A DNA stretch of 64,000 bases, from the NCBI RefSeq assembly GCF_003996965.1, contig NZ_QWDM01000006.1:248001-312000 (forward strand), in the 5' to 3' direction. The translations under genes were made by a program, and so were the position numbers. How positions within the stretch are numbered: position 1 is the stretch's first letter; every line of letters starts with the position of its first letter. Below are positions 46,785 to 56,743 of this stretch, in pieces. The stretch comes from Flavobacterium cupreum. Lineage in GTDB: Bacteria > Bacteroidota > Bacteroidia > Flavobacteriales > Flavobacteriaceae. The notes under the pieces were generated by a model. It had not been told where the DNA came from. It did not search any database and worked only from the letters and a program-made list of their open reading frames with translations.

Positions 46785-49700
46785 ATGAAAAATATATTAT
46801 TTGCATTCTTCTTGTTTTCTACAGCATTGTTTGCGCAACAGATTGACAAAAAATGGGATAAAGTCATAGCCTTTGAAAACGAAGGAAAAATAAAATCAGC
46901 CAATAAGATTGTTGAAAAAATATACAAAAAAGCAATCTCAGATAAAGAAGAAGTGCAAATGATAAAATGTTTTTTTTATCAATCTAAATATTTGCAGGTT
47001 GTTGATGAGAATGCCCAAACCAAAATTTTAAATAATTTAAAAACGGATATTAATCGCGTTTCGGTTCCTTCAAAGGCTATTTTAACATTGGTATATGCGA
47101 AATGTTTACAAAATTATTCTGACTACTACGAACCTTATGCTGTTGTAGATAGTGCGGCGGCAGTAGTTGATGATTATGTTGCATTAATAGATTCGGCTGC
47201 TGCGACTATAGACACTTCTCAAGTAGATGGAATTTCCAAAACAAACGATGTTAAGCTTGAATTTACAACTGAAAATGAGATAATCGCTCTTTTCGCAAAA
47301 ACATTAGAAAACGAAAACATTTTAAAAGCTACTCCTTTAACAAATTATCAGTCCATATTTGAATTTCTAACTTTAGAAAAACTAAAAAGCGAAAGTCTAT
47401 ATGATTATTTATTAAAAGAAAACATCACGTTTTTCACTGAAAAGATAAAAGAATGGCAAATTGAAAAAAGCATTTTCTTAACTCATAAAGAGCAGCTATT
47501 AGCAGATTCTGATGTTTTTATAAAACTAAGTTTAGATTTTATAAAAGATGAAAACGTAAAAAAAGTGCTGTCTTTATATCAAAAACAGGAAGCGAATCAT
47601 CCTACTTTAGAAAATCAGTTTGAGCGGGCACAATTTTGCAATGCCTACCTGTTACAGTCAGACGATGACTTTATGAAGTATTTAAATGAACTTCAAAGCA
47701 AATCTAAAGGGGAGATTTTATCTCAGAAAATAAAATTCGAAATAGCCCGCATACTTCTAAAACAAGCTTCAAAAGAAACATATCCAAAGAACAATATTGA
47801 GGCAGTTGTCTTATTTGATGAAATTATAAAAATTAATAACCAGTCAAATGCCTCGAAATCGGCTTTAGCTCAAAAACAAGAACTTCTTTCAAAAACATTA
47901 TCCGTTAAGCTTCAAAAATATACGTACAATAATGAAAATACACGAGCTCTGATTGAATACAAAAACGTAAACTATCTAACCATTTCGTTCTTCAAAATTC
48001 CTCAAAAGAAAGTACAAGAATTCAAAAAAGACCGTCAATTATTAGATAGTTTAGCTCCTGTAATTATTAAAAATCAAAGTAAAATTGCCTATCAAAGATA
48101 TGAGTTCCAAAATAGGCAAGACTATTTTGAGTACAGTACAGAAGTGCTTTTGCCGCATTTAGAAACAGGAAATTATTTGGTTTATTTTGAAAGTGATTCC
48201 GATTCAAAAGACGGAAAAGCATATGATTTTGAAATCATCACTGTTTCAAACCTCACTGTCCTTGCTAACCAAAAAAACGATACTGAAAATTATCAGGTTT
48301 TAGATCGAAAAACAGGAAAGCCTATAGAAAATGCAAGTATCAAATCAGCAACCTTTACGCTTAAAACAGATTCAAAAGGACTAGCCACTTATAAAAAAAT
48401 TAACAATAATTATAATTATGAAACTATCGAAATTTCAACACAAAATGATAGTATTTTAATTGATAAGGATTACATTAGTTATAGTAATGAATATAACGAA
48501 TCTGACAATACCAAAACAAACGCTAAAGTTGAATTTTACTTAGATCGGGCTATTTACCGTCCGGGACAAAACGTTTATTATAAAGGAATTGCAATTCAAA
48601 AAACTAAAAACAAAACAAGCATCATTGCCAATACTACATTTAAGCTTATTGTAAACGACGCGAACTATCAACTAATTAAAGAAATTGAAGTAACTACGAA
48701 TGAATTTGGTTCATTTTCCGGCGAGTTTATTTTACCAAAAAGTGGTCTAACGGGACAATATGGCCTCACTGCATCCAGACCGGAAGACTATAAGAAAAAT
48801 GAGGCGTACTTTAAAAATCAAGTCCAGTCTCGATTTTGGGAAAATGCAAATTTTGAAAATTCCCGAATTTCTTTCAATGTTGAAGAATACAAACGTCCTA
48901 AATTTGAAGTAAGATTTGATCCTAAAAACAAAAGTTTTCAAGTTAATCAGTCCATTAAAGTAAAAGGAAATGCCCAAGCATTTGCGGGAAGTAATATTTC
49001 TGATGCAAAAGTAACCTACACAGTTACCCGATATACGAGCTACTTTCGAAATTATTACGGAAATGAAGAAAACGAGGTTTTAACCTTTGGCGAAACTAAA
49101 ACAGATGCCTCAGGAAAATTCAGTATCGACTTTATCGCTTTACCGTCAAAAAACAGTAAAAAAGAGCAACTACCAGTCTTTAATTATAAAATATTTGCAA
49201 CGATTACAGACCTTAATGGCGAAACACATTCAGCAGAAACTACTATAAAAGTAGGTTTTCATGATTTGATTATTAATGCCAGTTTACCAAATGAAATTGA
49301 AACCAAAGACAAAAACGAAATCAACTTATCGAGTACAAATTTAAACGGAGAATTTTTAGCAGCCAAGGGCGAAATCACACTCTATTTTGTAAAACCATTA
49401 TCGAATAAATTTAAAAACCGTATTTGGGAAAAACCGGAGATTCAAACTATCGCGCCGGCAGATTTTGAAAAATTATTTCCTTATGAAATATCTGAAAACG
49501 AAACTAAACATGTTCCAAATGAAATACTATTATACTCTAAAAAAACAGACACTCAAAAAGACAAAAAAATAGTATTGGATTTTATATCCAATTATAAATC
49601 CGGTACCTATAAAATTGTTTTTTCTGCCAAAGACAGTTTTAATAACCCCATTGAATCTGTTTCAAACTTTAAACTCATTCAAAGCAAGGACAAATTCGAT

Positions 49701-52700
49701 CCGAGCAAATTATTTACGGTACAACAAATCAATGAAAACCCTAAAAAAGATGGTTATGTACTTGTAAAATTATCTTCTGTTATTCCTGAACTTTATATTA
49801 CAGCGAATGGAAATTACGATAGCAAAATATATTTTGAAGATACTTTTCATTTACAAAACAACGAAGCTACAATCAAAATTCCGTTGAAAAATGAATTTGA
49901 AAAAAGCATTAAATTAGGTTTCGAAAGTGTTTTTGAAAATGACACTTTTACGGAGGAAATCAATGTAATACTTAAAAATGAAGAAACAAAATTAGAGTGG
50001 ACAGTTGAAAGTTTCAGGAATAAAATACAACCCGGAACCAGTGAAAACTGGTCGTTCAAATTAAGCGCATTCAACACACAAGCCGAAGCTGAAGTTTTAG
50101 CCTCCATGTATGACAGTTCCTTAGATCAGTTTTCTGAGAAGGAATGGGAAACCTTACAATTTAACCGATACAATTACAACGGAACTAATTTCAAAGAAAG
50201 ATTAGGTTTTGATGTTACGTACGCTTCATTGCAAAATTTAAATACAGTTTTGCCTCTTACAGCTTTTCGTAATGAAGAAACACGACTAAAATGGTTTGGA
50301 TTTGACATTAATAGTAGTCGATATGGCGATTCACTTGGCCTGACTATAGTGGAGCTTAAAGATAAAAAGGTCGGCAGTGAAACTATTAAAGGTGATGCTG
50401 ACGCCGTTTTAACTATCGATGAACCTGTTGGAGCTGCAGCTGCTAATATCCTTTCTGACTCCCAACCACCTCTGCCTAAAGTAGATCAGGTAAAATTTAT
50501 GAAACCTGTATATTTCCAAACCAATAAAGTCAAGTTTATTCCCGGAAAAAAAATAATAACAGGCTTGACATCTCTGGTTATAAATCAATCGACCTTATAT
50601 GTAATTGACGGAGAAATTTCAACTGAGGATATCGCGAGTAACTTAAATCCAGATGAAATTCTTTCTATGGATATTTTAAGCCCGGACAAAGCCACAGCCC
50701 TCTACGGAAGCAGAGGCGCCAACGGAGTCATAATTATCACGACCAAAAAGGCCCTGGAAGAACTTACTCAGGTAAAAGCCCGAAAAAATCTGTCTGAAAC
50801 CGCTTTCTTTTTACCGAATTTAAAAACAGATGCTAAAGGAAAAGTCAGTTTCAACTTTACTTCCCCGGAAGCTTTAACCGCCTGGAAACTTCGTTTACTG
50901 GCACACAATAAAGATGCGGTTTCGGGTTATTTAGAGAAAAGCGTTGTGACTCAAAAAGAGCTGATGGTTTTACCAAATTTCCCACGTTTCTTCAGAGAGA
51001 AAGACACTATTGTAATTTCTGCTAAAATCTCAAATATTACAGATAAAGCGAAAACAGGAATTGCCATTTTACAGTTTTTTGATGCCGTAACCATGCAGCC
51101 GATTGATACCAAAATGCTGAACGTAAAAAATGTTCGGAATTTCAATGTTGCCGCTTTCGGAAATACAACTGCAACCTGGAAAATTTCTATTCCGGAAGGT
51201 TTGCAGGGCGTTCAATATAAAATTTTGGCCAAATCCGGTACTTTTTCCGATGGAGAAGAGAACATTCTACCGGTTTTGACCAACAACATGCTGGTGACAG
51301 AAAGTATTCCGATTTGGGTTCGCGAGAATTCTAAAAAGGAATACGCATTTGAGAATCTTAAAAACAATAATTCAAACACCTTACGAAATCATCAATTTAC
51401 GTTAGAATATACTTCAAACCCTTCGTGGATTGCGATTCAGTCTTTACCTTATTTAATGGAATACGAACACGAATGTGCCGAGCAGACTTTTGCCCGTTTT
51501 TATGCGAATGCGCTGGCTACGGAAATTATTTCCGGGAATCCGAAGATTGCGACTGTCTTTGAAGATTGGAGAAAGAATGGAAAACTGAATTCGAAACTGG
51601 AAGAAAATGAAGAACTAAAATCGATTATTCTCGCCGAAACACCCTGGCTGAATGACGCACAAAGTGAAGATGAAAAGAAAAAGAATCTCGCACTTTTATT
51701 CGATTTGGAAAAAATGAAAACTTCACAGGAGGCGACTTTCGATAAATTAAAACAAAAACAAAAATCGTCCGGAGGGTTTTCCTGGTTTGACGGCGGTGAT
51801 GAAAGCGAATATATTACGAGACATATTTTAGCCGGTTTAGGTCATTTATCTAAATTGAATAAAACGAAAGAAAATGATACTAAAATTGATGCTATTGCCA
51901 AAACAGGAATTCCGTTTCTCGACAATAAGTTTTTATATTATTATAAAACCCAGACTAAAAACATAAAAGGCACAAGCAAACTGATTTGGATTAATCCTTA
52001 TTCTGATTTGCATTACTTATATACGAGAAGTTTTTATCTGGATAAATATCTCCTTTCCGATACTTTAAAAAAAGCAACTCAACTGTATCTTGAAACGGCT
52101 AAAAAAGACTGGTTAAGTTATTATCTTTACGAAAAAGGACTGGCTGCTCTGACTTTAAATCGTTTTGGAGAGAGTGAATCTGCTAAAAAAATAATTGAAA
52201 GCCTAAAAGAAACAGCATCTAACAATGAAGATTGGGGAATGTACTGGATTGCTAATAAAGCAGGCTGGTACTGGTATCAGGCGCCAATAGAAACTCAGGC
52301 CTTATTGATTGAAGCTTTCGCTGAAGTAACTAACGATACCAAATCGGTTGATGCGATGAAAGTCTGGTTATTAAAAAACAAACAGACCAAAAACTGGCCC
52401 ACCACAAAAGCCACTACTGAAGCCGTCTACGCTTTATTGATGCAGGGAACCGACTGGCTTTCTGTAAAAGACAATACGGTTATTAAAATTGGAGATGAAA
52501 AGATCCTGACCAAAAAATTAGCCGAAAACGAAAAAGAAGCGGAGACGGGTTATATCAAACTCAACTGGAAAAAAGAGGAAGTCAAAAGAGAAATGGCTTC
52601 TATCACCATCGAAAACAAATCGAAAGTTCCGGGCTTTGGCGGTGTGTACTGGCAGTATTTTGAAGATTTAGATAAGATCAAAAGCAATTCTGGAGCTGTA

Positions 52701-53117
52701 TTATCAGTTTCGAAAGAATTATATCTAAAGAAAAACTCCCTTAAAGGCGATCAGTTAGAAAAGATAACAAGCAAAAATCCATTAAAAACCGGAGATTTAG
52801 TTACTGTAAGATTAGTAATTACGTCAAAAGAAGATATGGAATTTGTACATCTAAAAGACATGAGAGCTTCTTGCTTTGAACCTGTAAGTGTTCTGTCGGA
52901 ATACCGATACAAAGACCGACTTGGATATTATATCAGTACAAAAGATGCGGCTACACATTTCTTCTTTGACCAGATTAACAAAGGGACTTATGTTTTAGAA
53001 TATGAAATCAGAGTAAATAATAGTGGCGAATTTTCAAACGGAATTACCACTATTGAAAGTATGTATGCCCCTGAATTTGCAAGTCATACAAAAGGAATTC
53101 GGGTAAAAGTGAATTAA
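46785..53117 (+). CDS. Alpha-2-macroglobulin family protein with embedded TonB-plug-like segment
   Basis: This 2110-residue protein starts with a signal peptide (MKNILFAFFLFSTALFAQ). After a long N-terminal region, an MG2 domain begins near residue 586 (DRAIYRPGQNVYYKG). Residues about 1269-1322 read like the end of a SusC/TonB plug (LYVIDGEISTEDIASNLNPD, then ALYGSRGANGVIIITTKK). Directly after it comes the A2M domain (ETAFFLPNLKTDAKGKVSFN, from about 1338). The thioester motif CAEQ is at 1564-1567 in the helical complement-like domain, so covalent protease trapping is possible. Bacterial relatives guard the periplasm against proteases. The usual partner pbpC is absent; the gene is monocistronic and divergent from the TPR gene. 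Confidence 0.85.
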   Translation: MKNILFAFFLFSTALFAQQIDKKWDKVIAFENEGKIKSANKIVEKIYKKAISDKEEVQMIKCFFYQSKYLQVVDENAQTKILNNLKTDINRVSVPSKAILTLVYAKCLQNYSDYYEPYAVVDSAAAVVDDYVALIDSAAATIDTSQVDGISKTNDVKLEFTTENEIIALFAKTLENENILKATPLTNYQSIFEFLTLEKLKSESLYDYLLKENITFFTEKIKEWQIEKSIFLTHKEQLLADSDVFIKLSLDFIKDENVKKVLSLYQKQEANHPTLENQFERAQFCNAYLLQSDDDFMKYLNELQSKSKGEILSQKIKFEIARILLKQASKETYPKNNIEAVVLFDEIIKINNQSNASKSALAQKQELLSKTLSVKLQKYTYNNENTRALIEYKNVNYLTISFFKIPQKKVQEFKKDRQLLDSLAPVIIKNQSKIAYQRYEFQNRQDYFEYSTEVLLPHLETGNYLVYFESDSDSKDGKAYDFEIITVSNLTVLANQKNDTENYQVLDRKTGKPIENASIKSATFTLKTDSKGLATYKKINNNYNYETIEISTQNDSILIDKDYISYSNEYNESDNTKTNAKVEFYLDRAIYRPGQNVYYKGIAIQKTKNKTSIIANTTFKLIVNDANYQLIKEIEVTTNEFGSFSGEFILPKSGLTGQYGLTASRPEDYKKNEAYFKNQVQSRFWENANFENSRISFNVEEYKRPKFEVRFDPKNKSFQVNQSIKVKGNAQAFAGSNISDAKVTYTVTRYTSYFRNYYGNEENEVLTFGETKTDASGKFSIDFIALPSKNSKKEQLPVFNYKIFATITDLNGETHSAETTIKVGFHDLIINASLPNEIETKDKNEINLSSTNLNGEFLAAKGEITLYFVKPLSNKFKNRIWEKPEIQTIAPADFEKLFPYEISENETKHVPNEILLYSKKTDTQKDKKIVLDFISNYKSGTYKIVFSAKDSFNNPIESVSNFKLIQSKDKFDPSKLFTVQQINENPKKDGYVLVKLSSVIPELYITANGNYDSKIYFEDTFHLQNNEATIKIPLKNEFEKSIKLGFESVFENDTFTEEINVILKNEETKLEWTVESFRNKIQPGTSENWSFKLSAFNTQAEAEVLASMYDSSLDQFSEKEWETLQFNRYNYNGTNFKERLGFDVTYASLQNLNTVLPLTAFRNEETRLKWFGFDINSSRYGDSLGLTIVELKDKKVGSETIKGDADAVLTIDEPVGAAAANILSDSQPPLPKVDQVKFMKPVYFQTNKVKFIPGKKIITGLTSLVINQSTLYVIDGEISTEDIASNLNPDEILSMDILSPDKATALYGSRGANGVIIITTKKALEELTQVKARKNLSETAFFLPNLKTDAKGKVSFNFTSPEALTAWKLRLLAHNKDAVSGYLEKSVVTQKELMVLPNFPRFFREKDTIVISAKISNITDKAKTGIAILQFFDAVTMQPIDTKMLNVKNVRNFNVAAFGNTTATWKISIPEGLQGVQYKILAKSGTFSDGEENILPVLTNNMLVTESIPIWVRENSKKEYAFENLKNNNSNTLRNHQFTLEYTSNPSWIAIQSLPYLMEYEHECAEQTFARFYANALATEIISGNPKIATVFEDWRKNGKLNSKLEENEELKSIILAETPWLNDAQSEDEKKKNLALLFDLEKMKTSQEATFDKLKQKQKSSGGFSWFDGGDESEYITRHILAGLGHLSKLNKTKENDTKIDAIAKTGIPFLDNKFLYYYKTQTKNIKGTSKLIWINPYSDLHYLYTRSFYLDKYLLSDTLKKATQLYLETAKKDWLSYYLYEKGLAALTLNRFGESESAKKIIESLKETASNNEDWGMYWIANKAGWYWYQAPIETQALLIEAFAEVTNDTKSVDAMKVWLLKNKQTKNWPTTKATTEAVYALLMQGTDWLSVKDNTVIKIGDEKILTKKLAENEKEAETGYIKLNWKKEEVKREMASITIENKSKVPGFGGVYWQYFEDLDKIKSNSGAVLSVSKELYLKKNSLKGDQLEKITSKNPLKTGDLVTVRLVITSKEDMEFVHLKDMRASCFEPVSVLSEYRYKDRLGYYISTKDAATHFFFDQINKGTYVLEYEIRVNNSGEFSNGITTIESMYAPEFASHTKGIRVKVN

Positions 53118-53129
53118 CAGCACTGATTA

Positions 53130-53162
53130 AAATTTCCAAAAAATAATTCCAAATTCCAAAAT
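53130..53162. repeat. Short tandem repeat (aaattcc type)
   Basis: aatttccaaaaaataattcc and aaattccaaaa follow the macroglobulin stop codon. Third occurrence of the motif in the window. Confidence 0.6.
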
Positions 53163-53180
53163 AAGCATTGTAGATTATTA

Positions 53181-53207
53181 TGTTCAGGCTGAGCAAAGTC
53201 GAAGCCC
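53181..53207. repeat. Fragment of a flavobacterial interspersed repeat
   Basis: On the minus strand it reads gggcttcgactttgctcagc followed by ctgaaca. From memory, very similar sequences (cttcgactncgctcagnctgac) are scattered between genes in many Flavobacterium genomes. It lies between the tandem repeat and the terminator. Confidence 0.5.
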
Positions 53208-53222
53208 ATTTTAAACACAAAA

Positions 53223-53255
53223 AAATCCGACAGGTTTTAAAAGCCTGTCGGATTT
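53223..53255. terminator. Bidirectional terminator between macroglobulin and DPP7 genes
   Basis: A perfect 12-bp stem (aaatccgacagg, 53223-53234, with 53244-53255) has A's on one side and T's on the other, serving both convergent genes. Confidence 0.9.
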
Positions 53256-53277
53256 AATTTTTAAGAAATCAATCCGA

Positions 53278-55422
53278 TTATTTAATAATCATCATTTCGT
53301 CAATAATGTTTTTGGCTCCCGCATATTTGTCGATAATCCAAAGTACGTAGCGAATGTCTACGTTAATTGTTCTTTGCAATTTAGGGTCAAAAATAACATC
53401 TCCGGCCATGGCTTCGATATTTCCGTCAAAGGCGATACCAATCAATTCTCCTTTTCCGTTAAGAACCGGTGAACCTGAGTTTCCTCCTGTAATATCATTA
53501 TCAGTAAGAAAGTTTACAGGCATGTACCCCGCTTTATCTGCATACTGACCGTAATCTTTTGCCTTGTTTAATTTTAATAAACGTGCCGGTAAATCAAATT
53601 CCTGATCGCCTGCTTTATACTTTTTTACCATACTTTCCATGGTTGTATAATTGTTGATCTTTGCATCGTTACGTTTGTCTTCCGGCAAAGCACGAACTTT
53701 TCCGTATGTCAGTCTCAAAGTTGAATTGGCATCCGGATACTGAATCGCATTTAATTTTGATTCTCTCAAACCTTCTACTAATTCACGGTAAGCAATTGCA
53801 AAACCGTCATCCGATTTCATTTGATCCTCTGATTTAAAACGGTATTTTGTCAAAAGATCGTTAGAAATAATATACAACGGATCGTGTACAATCGCTAATG
53901 GTTTCGGATCGGCCATAAATGCCAGTACTTTTTCTTTCGTTGTAAAATAACTTGTCTCTGTTGCTTTTGCCACATCTGCGGTAAAATCACCGTTATTAAC
54001 TGACTTCATTTTAGCTATTTGTGTCGCTAAGCCGTATTCAGCTCCTTTAGCAGCATATAAATTCAATTGTGCTGTCAATAGATCTTTTTCAAGTGGTGCA
54101 TAAAATTCACCATACATATTATCGATCATTGCCATAATCTTAGGCAGCATTTCAGCCTTTTTAGCATCGTTTTCATTGTAATAGGCAATCAGCGCATTTC
54201 CTAAATTTGCTGTTCCGCTGGCATACGCTGAAGTACGTAAAAGCTGCATCAGGTAATTATCGTGAGTCGCTTTTACATTGGTTGATCTGTAATACTCATT
54301 GATAGTCGGAATTACATTTTCATACTTTTCCTTATTCGCCGGTTTGGTTGCCCACTCATAGAATTTATCTTCTTGTTCCGCTTTCGTATCTGCTGTTCCT
54401 GCTTTAGTCAAAGCATCAATCATCCCCTGACGGTTTTTCCAGTAATTCGCTGTTGAAGCATATTTTGACGCATACTGTAAACGAACAGTGGCATCTTTAT
54501 CCATATACTTTTTCATTTGGTCCATTCCGGTTTTAGCACCTTCCACCCATGCAGGATAAGCAAATTTTACATTTTGCTCAATTCCGCCGGCTGGCATCCA
54601 ACGGTTTGTTCTTCCCGGATACCCTAAAATCATCGCAAAGTCATTTTCTTTAACTCCTTTAATGCTTATCGGCAAGTAATGTTTCGGCTGTAATGGCACA
54701 TTTTCTTTAGAATAAGCAGCAGGATTCCCTGCTTTATCAGCATACACCCTGAACATAGAGAAATCTCCTGTCTGACGCGGCCATTCCCAGTTGTCTGTAT
54801 CCCCACCAAATTTACCCACACTTTCCGGAGGTGTACCTACTAAACGTACATCCGTATAATCCTGATAAACGAAATAATAGTATTCATTTCCCTGAAAGAA
54901 AGGACGAACTGAAACGGTATATTTTCCGCCTTCGTTGTTTTCCTTTTCAATTAAAGCGATTTCCTGCTGAATGATTTTGTTTCTCTCTGTTTCTGTCATT
55001 GTATCATTTACTTTAGACAAAATTCTTTTCGAAACATCGTCCATACGTACGAAGAAACGAACGTACAAAGATTTTGGTTTCATCTCTGCGCTTCTTTCTT
55101 TTGCCCAGAAACCATCTTTCAGGTAGTTTTGTTCTGCTGTCGAAAGCTCCGCAATAGCGTTGTAACCACAGTGGTGATTTGTTAAAACCAAACCATCTTT
55201 GGAAACGATCTCTGCTGTACAACCTCCGTTGAATTGTACCACTGCATCTTTAAGACTGTGATGATTAATACTGTAAATCTCTTCGGCTGTTAATTGCAGT
55301 CCCATTTTTTCCATATCTCTATGGTTCAGTCTTTCGATAAACATCAGAAACCACATTCCTTCATCAGCTCTTACAGGAAAAGCCATCAGGCACATGGTTA
55401 AGAATAAAATTATTTTTTTCAT
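53278..55422 (-). CDS. S46-family dipeptidyl-peptidase, DPP7 type
   Basis: This 714-residue periplasmic serine exopeptidase has a signal peptide ending before DEGMW, the usual mature N-terminus of the family that binds the substrate amino group. Catalytic blocks are TNHHCGYNAI (His83/84), GGDTDNWEWPRQTGDF (Asp) and GGNSGSPVLN with Ser649. Eighteen residues after the serine is Gly667 (in IAFDGN), the position that is Gly in DPP7 and Arg in DPP11, so hydrophobic P1 residues should be preferred rather than Asp/Glu. It releases dipeptides for uptake. Convergent with the macroglobulin gene. Confidence 0.9.
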   Translation of the reverse strand: MKKIILFLTMCLMAFPVRADEGMWFLMFIERLNHRDMEKMGLQLTAEEIYSINHHSLKDAVVQFNGGCTAEIVSKDGLVLTNHHCGYNAIAELSTAEQNYLKDGFWAKERSAEMKPKSLYVRFFVRMDDVSKRILSKVNDTMTETERNKIIQQEIALIEKENNEGGKYTVSVRPFFQGNEYYYFVYQDYTDVRLVGTPPESVGKFGGDTDNWEWPRQTGDFSMFRVYADKAGNPAAYSKENVPLQPKHYLPISIKGVKENDFAMILGYPGRTNRWMPAGGIEQNVKFAYPAWVEGAKTGMDQMKKYMDKDATVRLQYASKYASTANYWKNRQGMIDALTKAGTADTKAEQEDKFYEWATKPANKEKYENVIPTINEYYRSTNVKATHDNYLMQLLRTSAYASGTANLGNALIAYYNENDAKKAEMLPKIMAMIDNMYGEFYAPLEKDLLTAQLNLYAAKGAEYGLATQIAKMKSVNNGDFTADVAKATETSYFTTKEKVLAFMADPKPLAIVHDPLYIISNDLLTKYRFKSEDQMKSDDGFAIAYRELVEGLRESKLNAIQYPDANSTLRLTYGKVRALPEDKRNDAKINNYTTMESMVKKYKAGDQEFDLPARLLKLNKAKDYGQYADKAGYMPVNFLTDNDITGGNSGSPVLNGKGELIGIAFDGNIEAMAGDVIFDPKLQRTINVDIRYVLWIIDKYAGAKNIIDEMMIIK

Positions 55423-55549
55423 GTTATTTTGTTTAAGTAATGCGAATATAAGTCATTTTCGCAATTCTGTAATCTTACAAGTTCTTAAAATTATATATCT
55501 TCAGTTATTATTGGTGGTTTTTTACGAATATAATATTCTGTAAAACAAA

Positions 55550-55578
55550 AAAGGTGCCCTGTTTGCCAGGACACCTTT
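55550..55578 (-). terminator. Terminator of obgE
   Basis: Arms aaaggtgccctg (from 55550) and caggacaccttt (to 55578) pair over 11 of 12 positions. The A run at 55546-55552 gives the U tract of the minus-strand RNA. Confidence 0.85.
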
Positions 55579-55596
55579 CTATAAATCATATAGATT

Positions 55597-56598
55597 TTAT
55601 TCATTCAGCATTTTCCAAAGCTTGTCTTTCAAATCTGTTAAACCTTGTTGGGCCACAGATGAAATAAACATATACGGAATATCCTTAAAAGCAACATCTA
55701 ATTCTACTTTTAGTTCTGCTTTAAGCTCATCATCCAGCATATCACATTTTGAAATAACCAAAAGACGTTCTTTATCCAGCATTTCCGGATTGTATTTTGT
55801 CAATTCGTTCACCAAAATATCATACTCTCCTTTGATATCAGGAGTATCAACAGGTACTAAAAATAATAAAGTCGAATTACGTTCAATATGGCGTAAGAAA
55901 TAATGTCCAAGACCTTTTCCTTCCGCTGCACCTTCTATAATTCCGGGAATATCTGCAATTACAAAAGACTGAAAATCCCTGTAGGCAACAATTCCTAAGT
56001 TTGGTTTTAAGGTTGTAAACGGGTAATCGGCAATTTTTGGTTTTGCAGAAGTCAGCACAGACAATAAGGTTGACTTCCCTGCATTAGGAAAACCTACAAG
56101 ACCTACATCTGCCAAAACTTTAAGCTCCAGGATCACATCCATCTCTACTCCCGGTAAACCTGGCTGTGCATATCTTGGTGTCTGATTGGTAGAACTTCTG
56201 AAGTGCCAGTTTCCTAACCCTCCTTTACCTCCTTTAGACAGGATTCTTTTTTCGCCGTCTTCGGTAATTTCGAATAAGGTTTCTCCGGTTTCCTTATCTT
56301 TAACAACAGTTCCCAAAGGTACTTCGATAAATTTATCATCTCCGTCAGCTCCTGTGCTACGGTCTCCTCCACCATCTCCACCGTGACCTGCTTTAATATG
56401 ACGCGCAAACTTTAAGTGGAACAATGTCCAAAGTCCTTTATTACCTACTAAGTATACATGTCCTCCACGACCACCATCACCACCGTCCGGGCCTCCTTTT
56501 TCAATAAATTTTTCTCTATGTAAATGTGTAGATCCTTTTCCTCCCTTTCCGGAAGAAACATATATCTTAACATAATCTACAAAATTTCCTTCTGTCAT
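55597..56598 (-). CDS. obgE: GTPase ObgE/CgtA
   Basis: This 333-residue GTPase has the glycine-rich Obg fold ([20 protein letters not shown] onward, residues 1-158) and the G domain with [30 protein letters not shown] and the specificity motif SKCDM. It binds the 50S subunit and links ribosome assembly to nutrient state. The C-terminal OCT domain of some relatives is absent, as in other Bacteroidota. It has its own terminator; the adk and obgE genes are often near each other in this group. Confidence 0.95.
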   Translation of the reverse strand: MTEGNFVDYVKIYVSSGKGGKGSTHLHREKFIEKGGPDGGDGGRGGHVYLVGNKGLWTLFHLKFARHIKAGHGGDGGGDRSTGADGDDKFIEVPLGTVVKDKETGETLFEITEDGEKRILSKGGKGGLGNWHFRSSTNQTPRYAQPGLPGVEMDVILELKVLADVGLVGFPNAGKSTLLSVLTSAKPKIADYPFTTLKPNLGIVAYRDFQSFVIADIPGIIEGAAEGKGLGHYFLRHIERNSTLLFLVPVDTPDIKGEYDILVNELTKYNPEMLDKERLLVISKCDMLDDELKAELKVELDVAFKDIPYMFISSVAQQGLTDLKDKLWKMLNE

Positions 56599-56605
56599 TG
56601 TTTTA

Positions 56606-56638
56606 AATTTCAGATTTTAGATTTTGGATTTTAGATTA
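56606..56638. repeat. Degenerate tandem repeat (gattttaga type)
   Basis: Four imperfect copies of an 8-9-base unit (cagattttag, attttggatt, ttagatta) sit just upstream of the obgE start codon, between it and the CNNM gene. Confidence 0.65.
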
Positions 56639-56668
56639 CTCTAATCGTATTACTAAATTCTATTGTTT

Positions 56669-56730
56669 TTAGTATTCCGTCTCAGTCTCATTTTCAGGGC
56701 AAACTGCGACTGAATACTGTGACTGAAAAC
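56669..56730. repeat. Imperfect inverted repeat (ttttcag/ctgaaaa, agtatt/aatact)
   Basis: Blocks agtatt (56671), cagtctc, ttttcag (56691-56697) reappear as reverse complements gactgaatact (56709-56718 region) and gactgaaaa (56721-56729). It is non-coding and adjacent to the previous tandem repeat. Confidence 0.45.
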
Positions 56731-56743
56731 TATTTTATTCTCT

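Noticed and set aside
46785..53117. Paired macroglobulin/pbpC defence operon as in Proteobacteria
   Set aside because: No penicillin-binding protein gene lies on either side; neighbours are a divergent TPR gene and a convergent peptidase.
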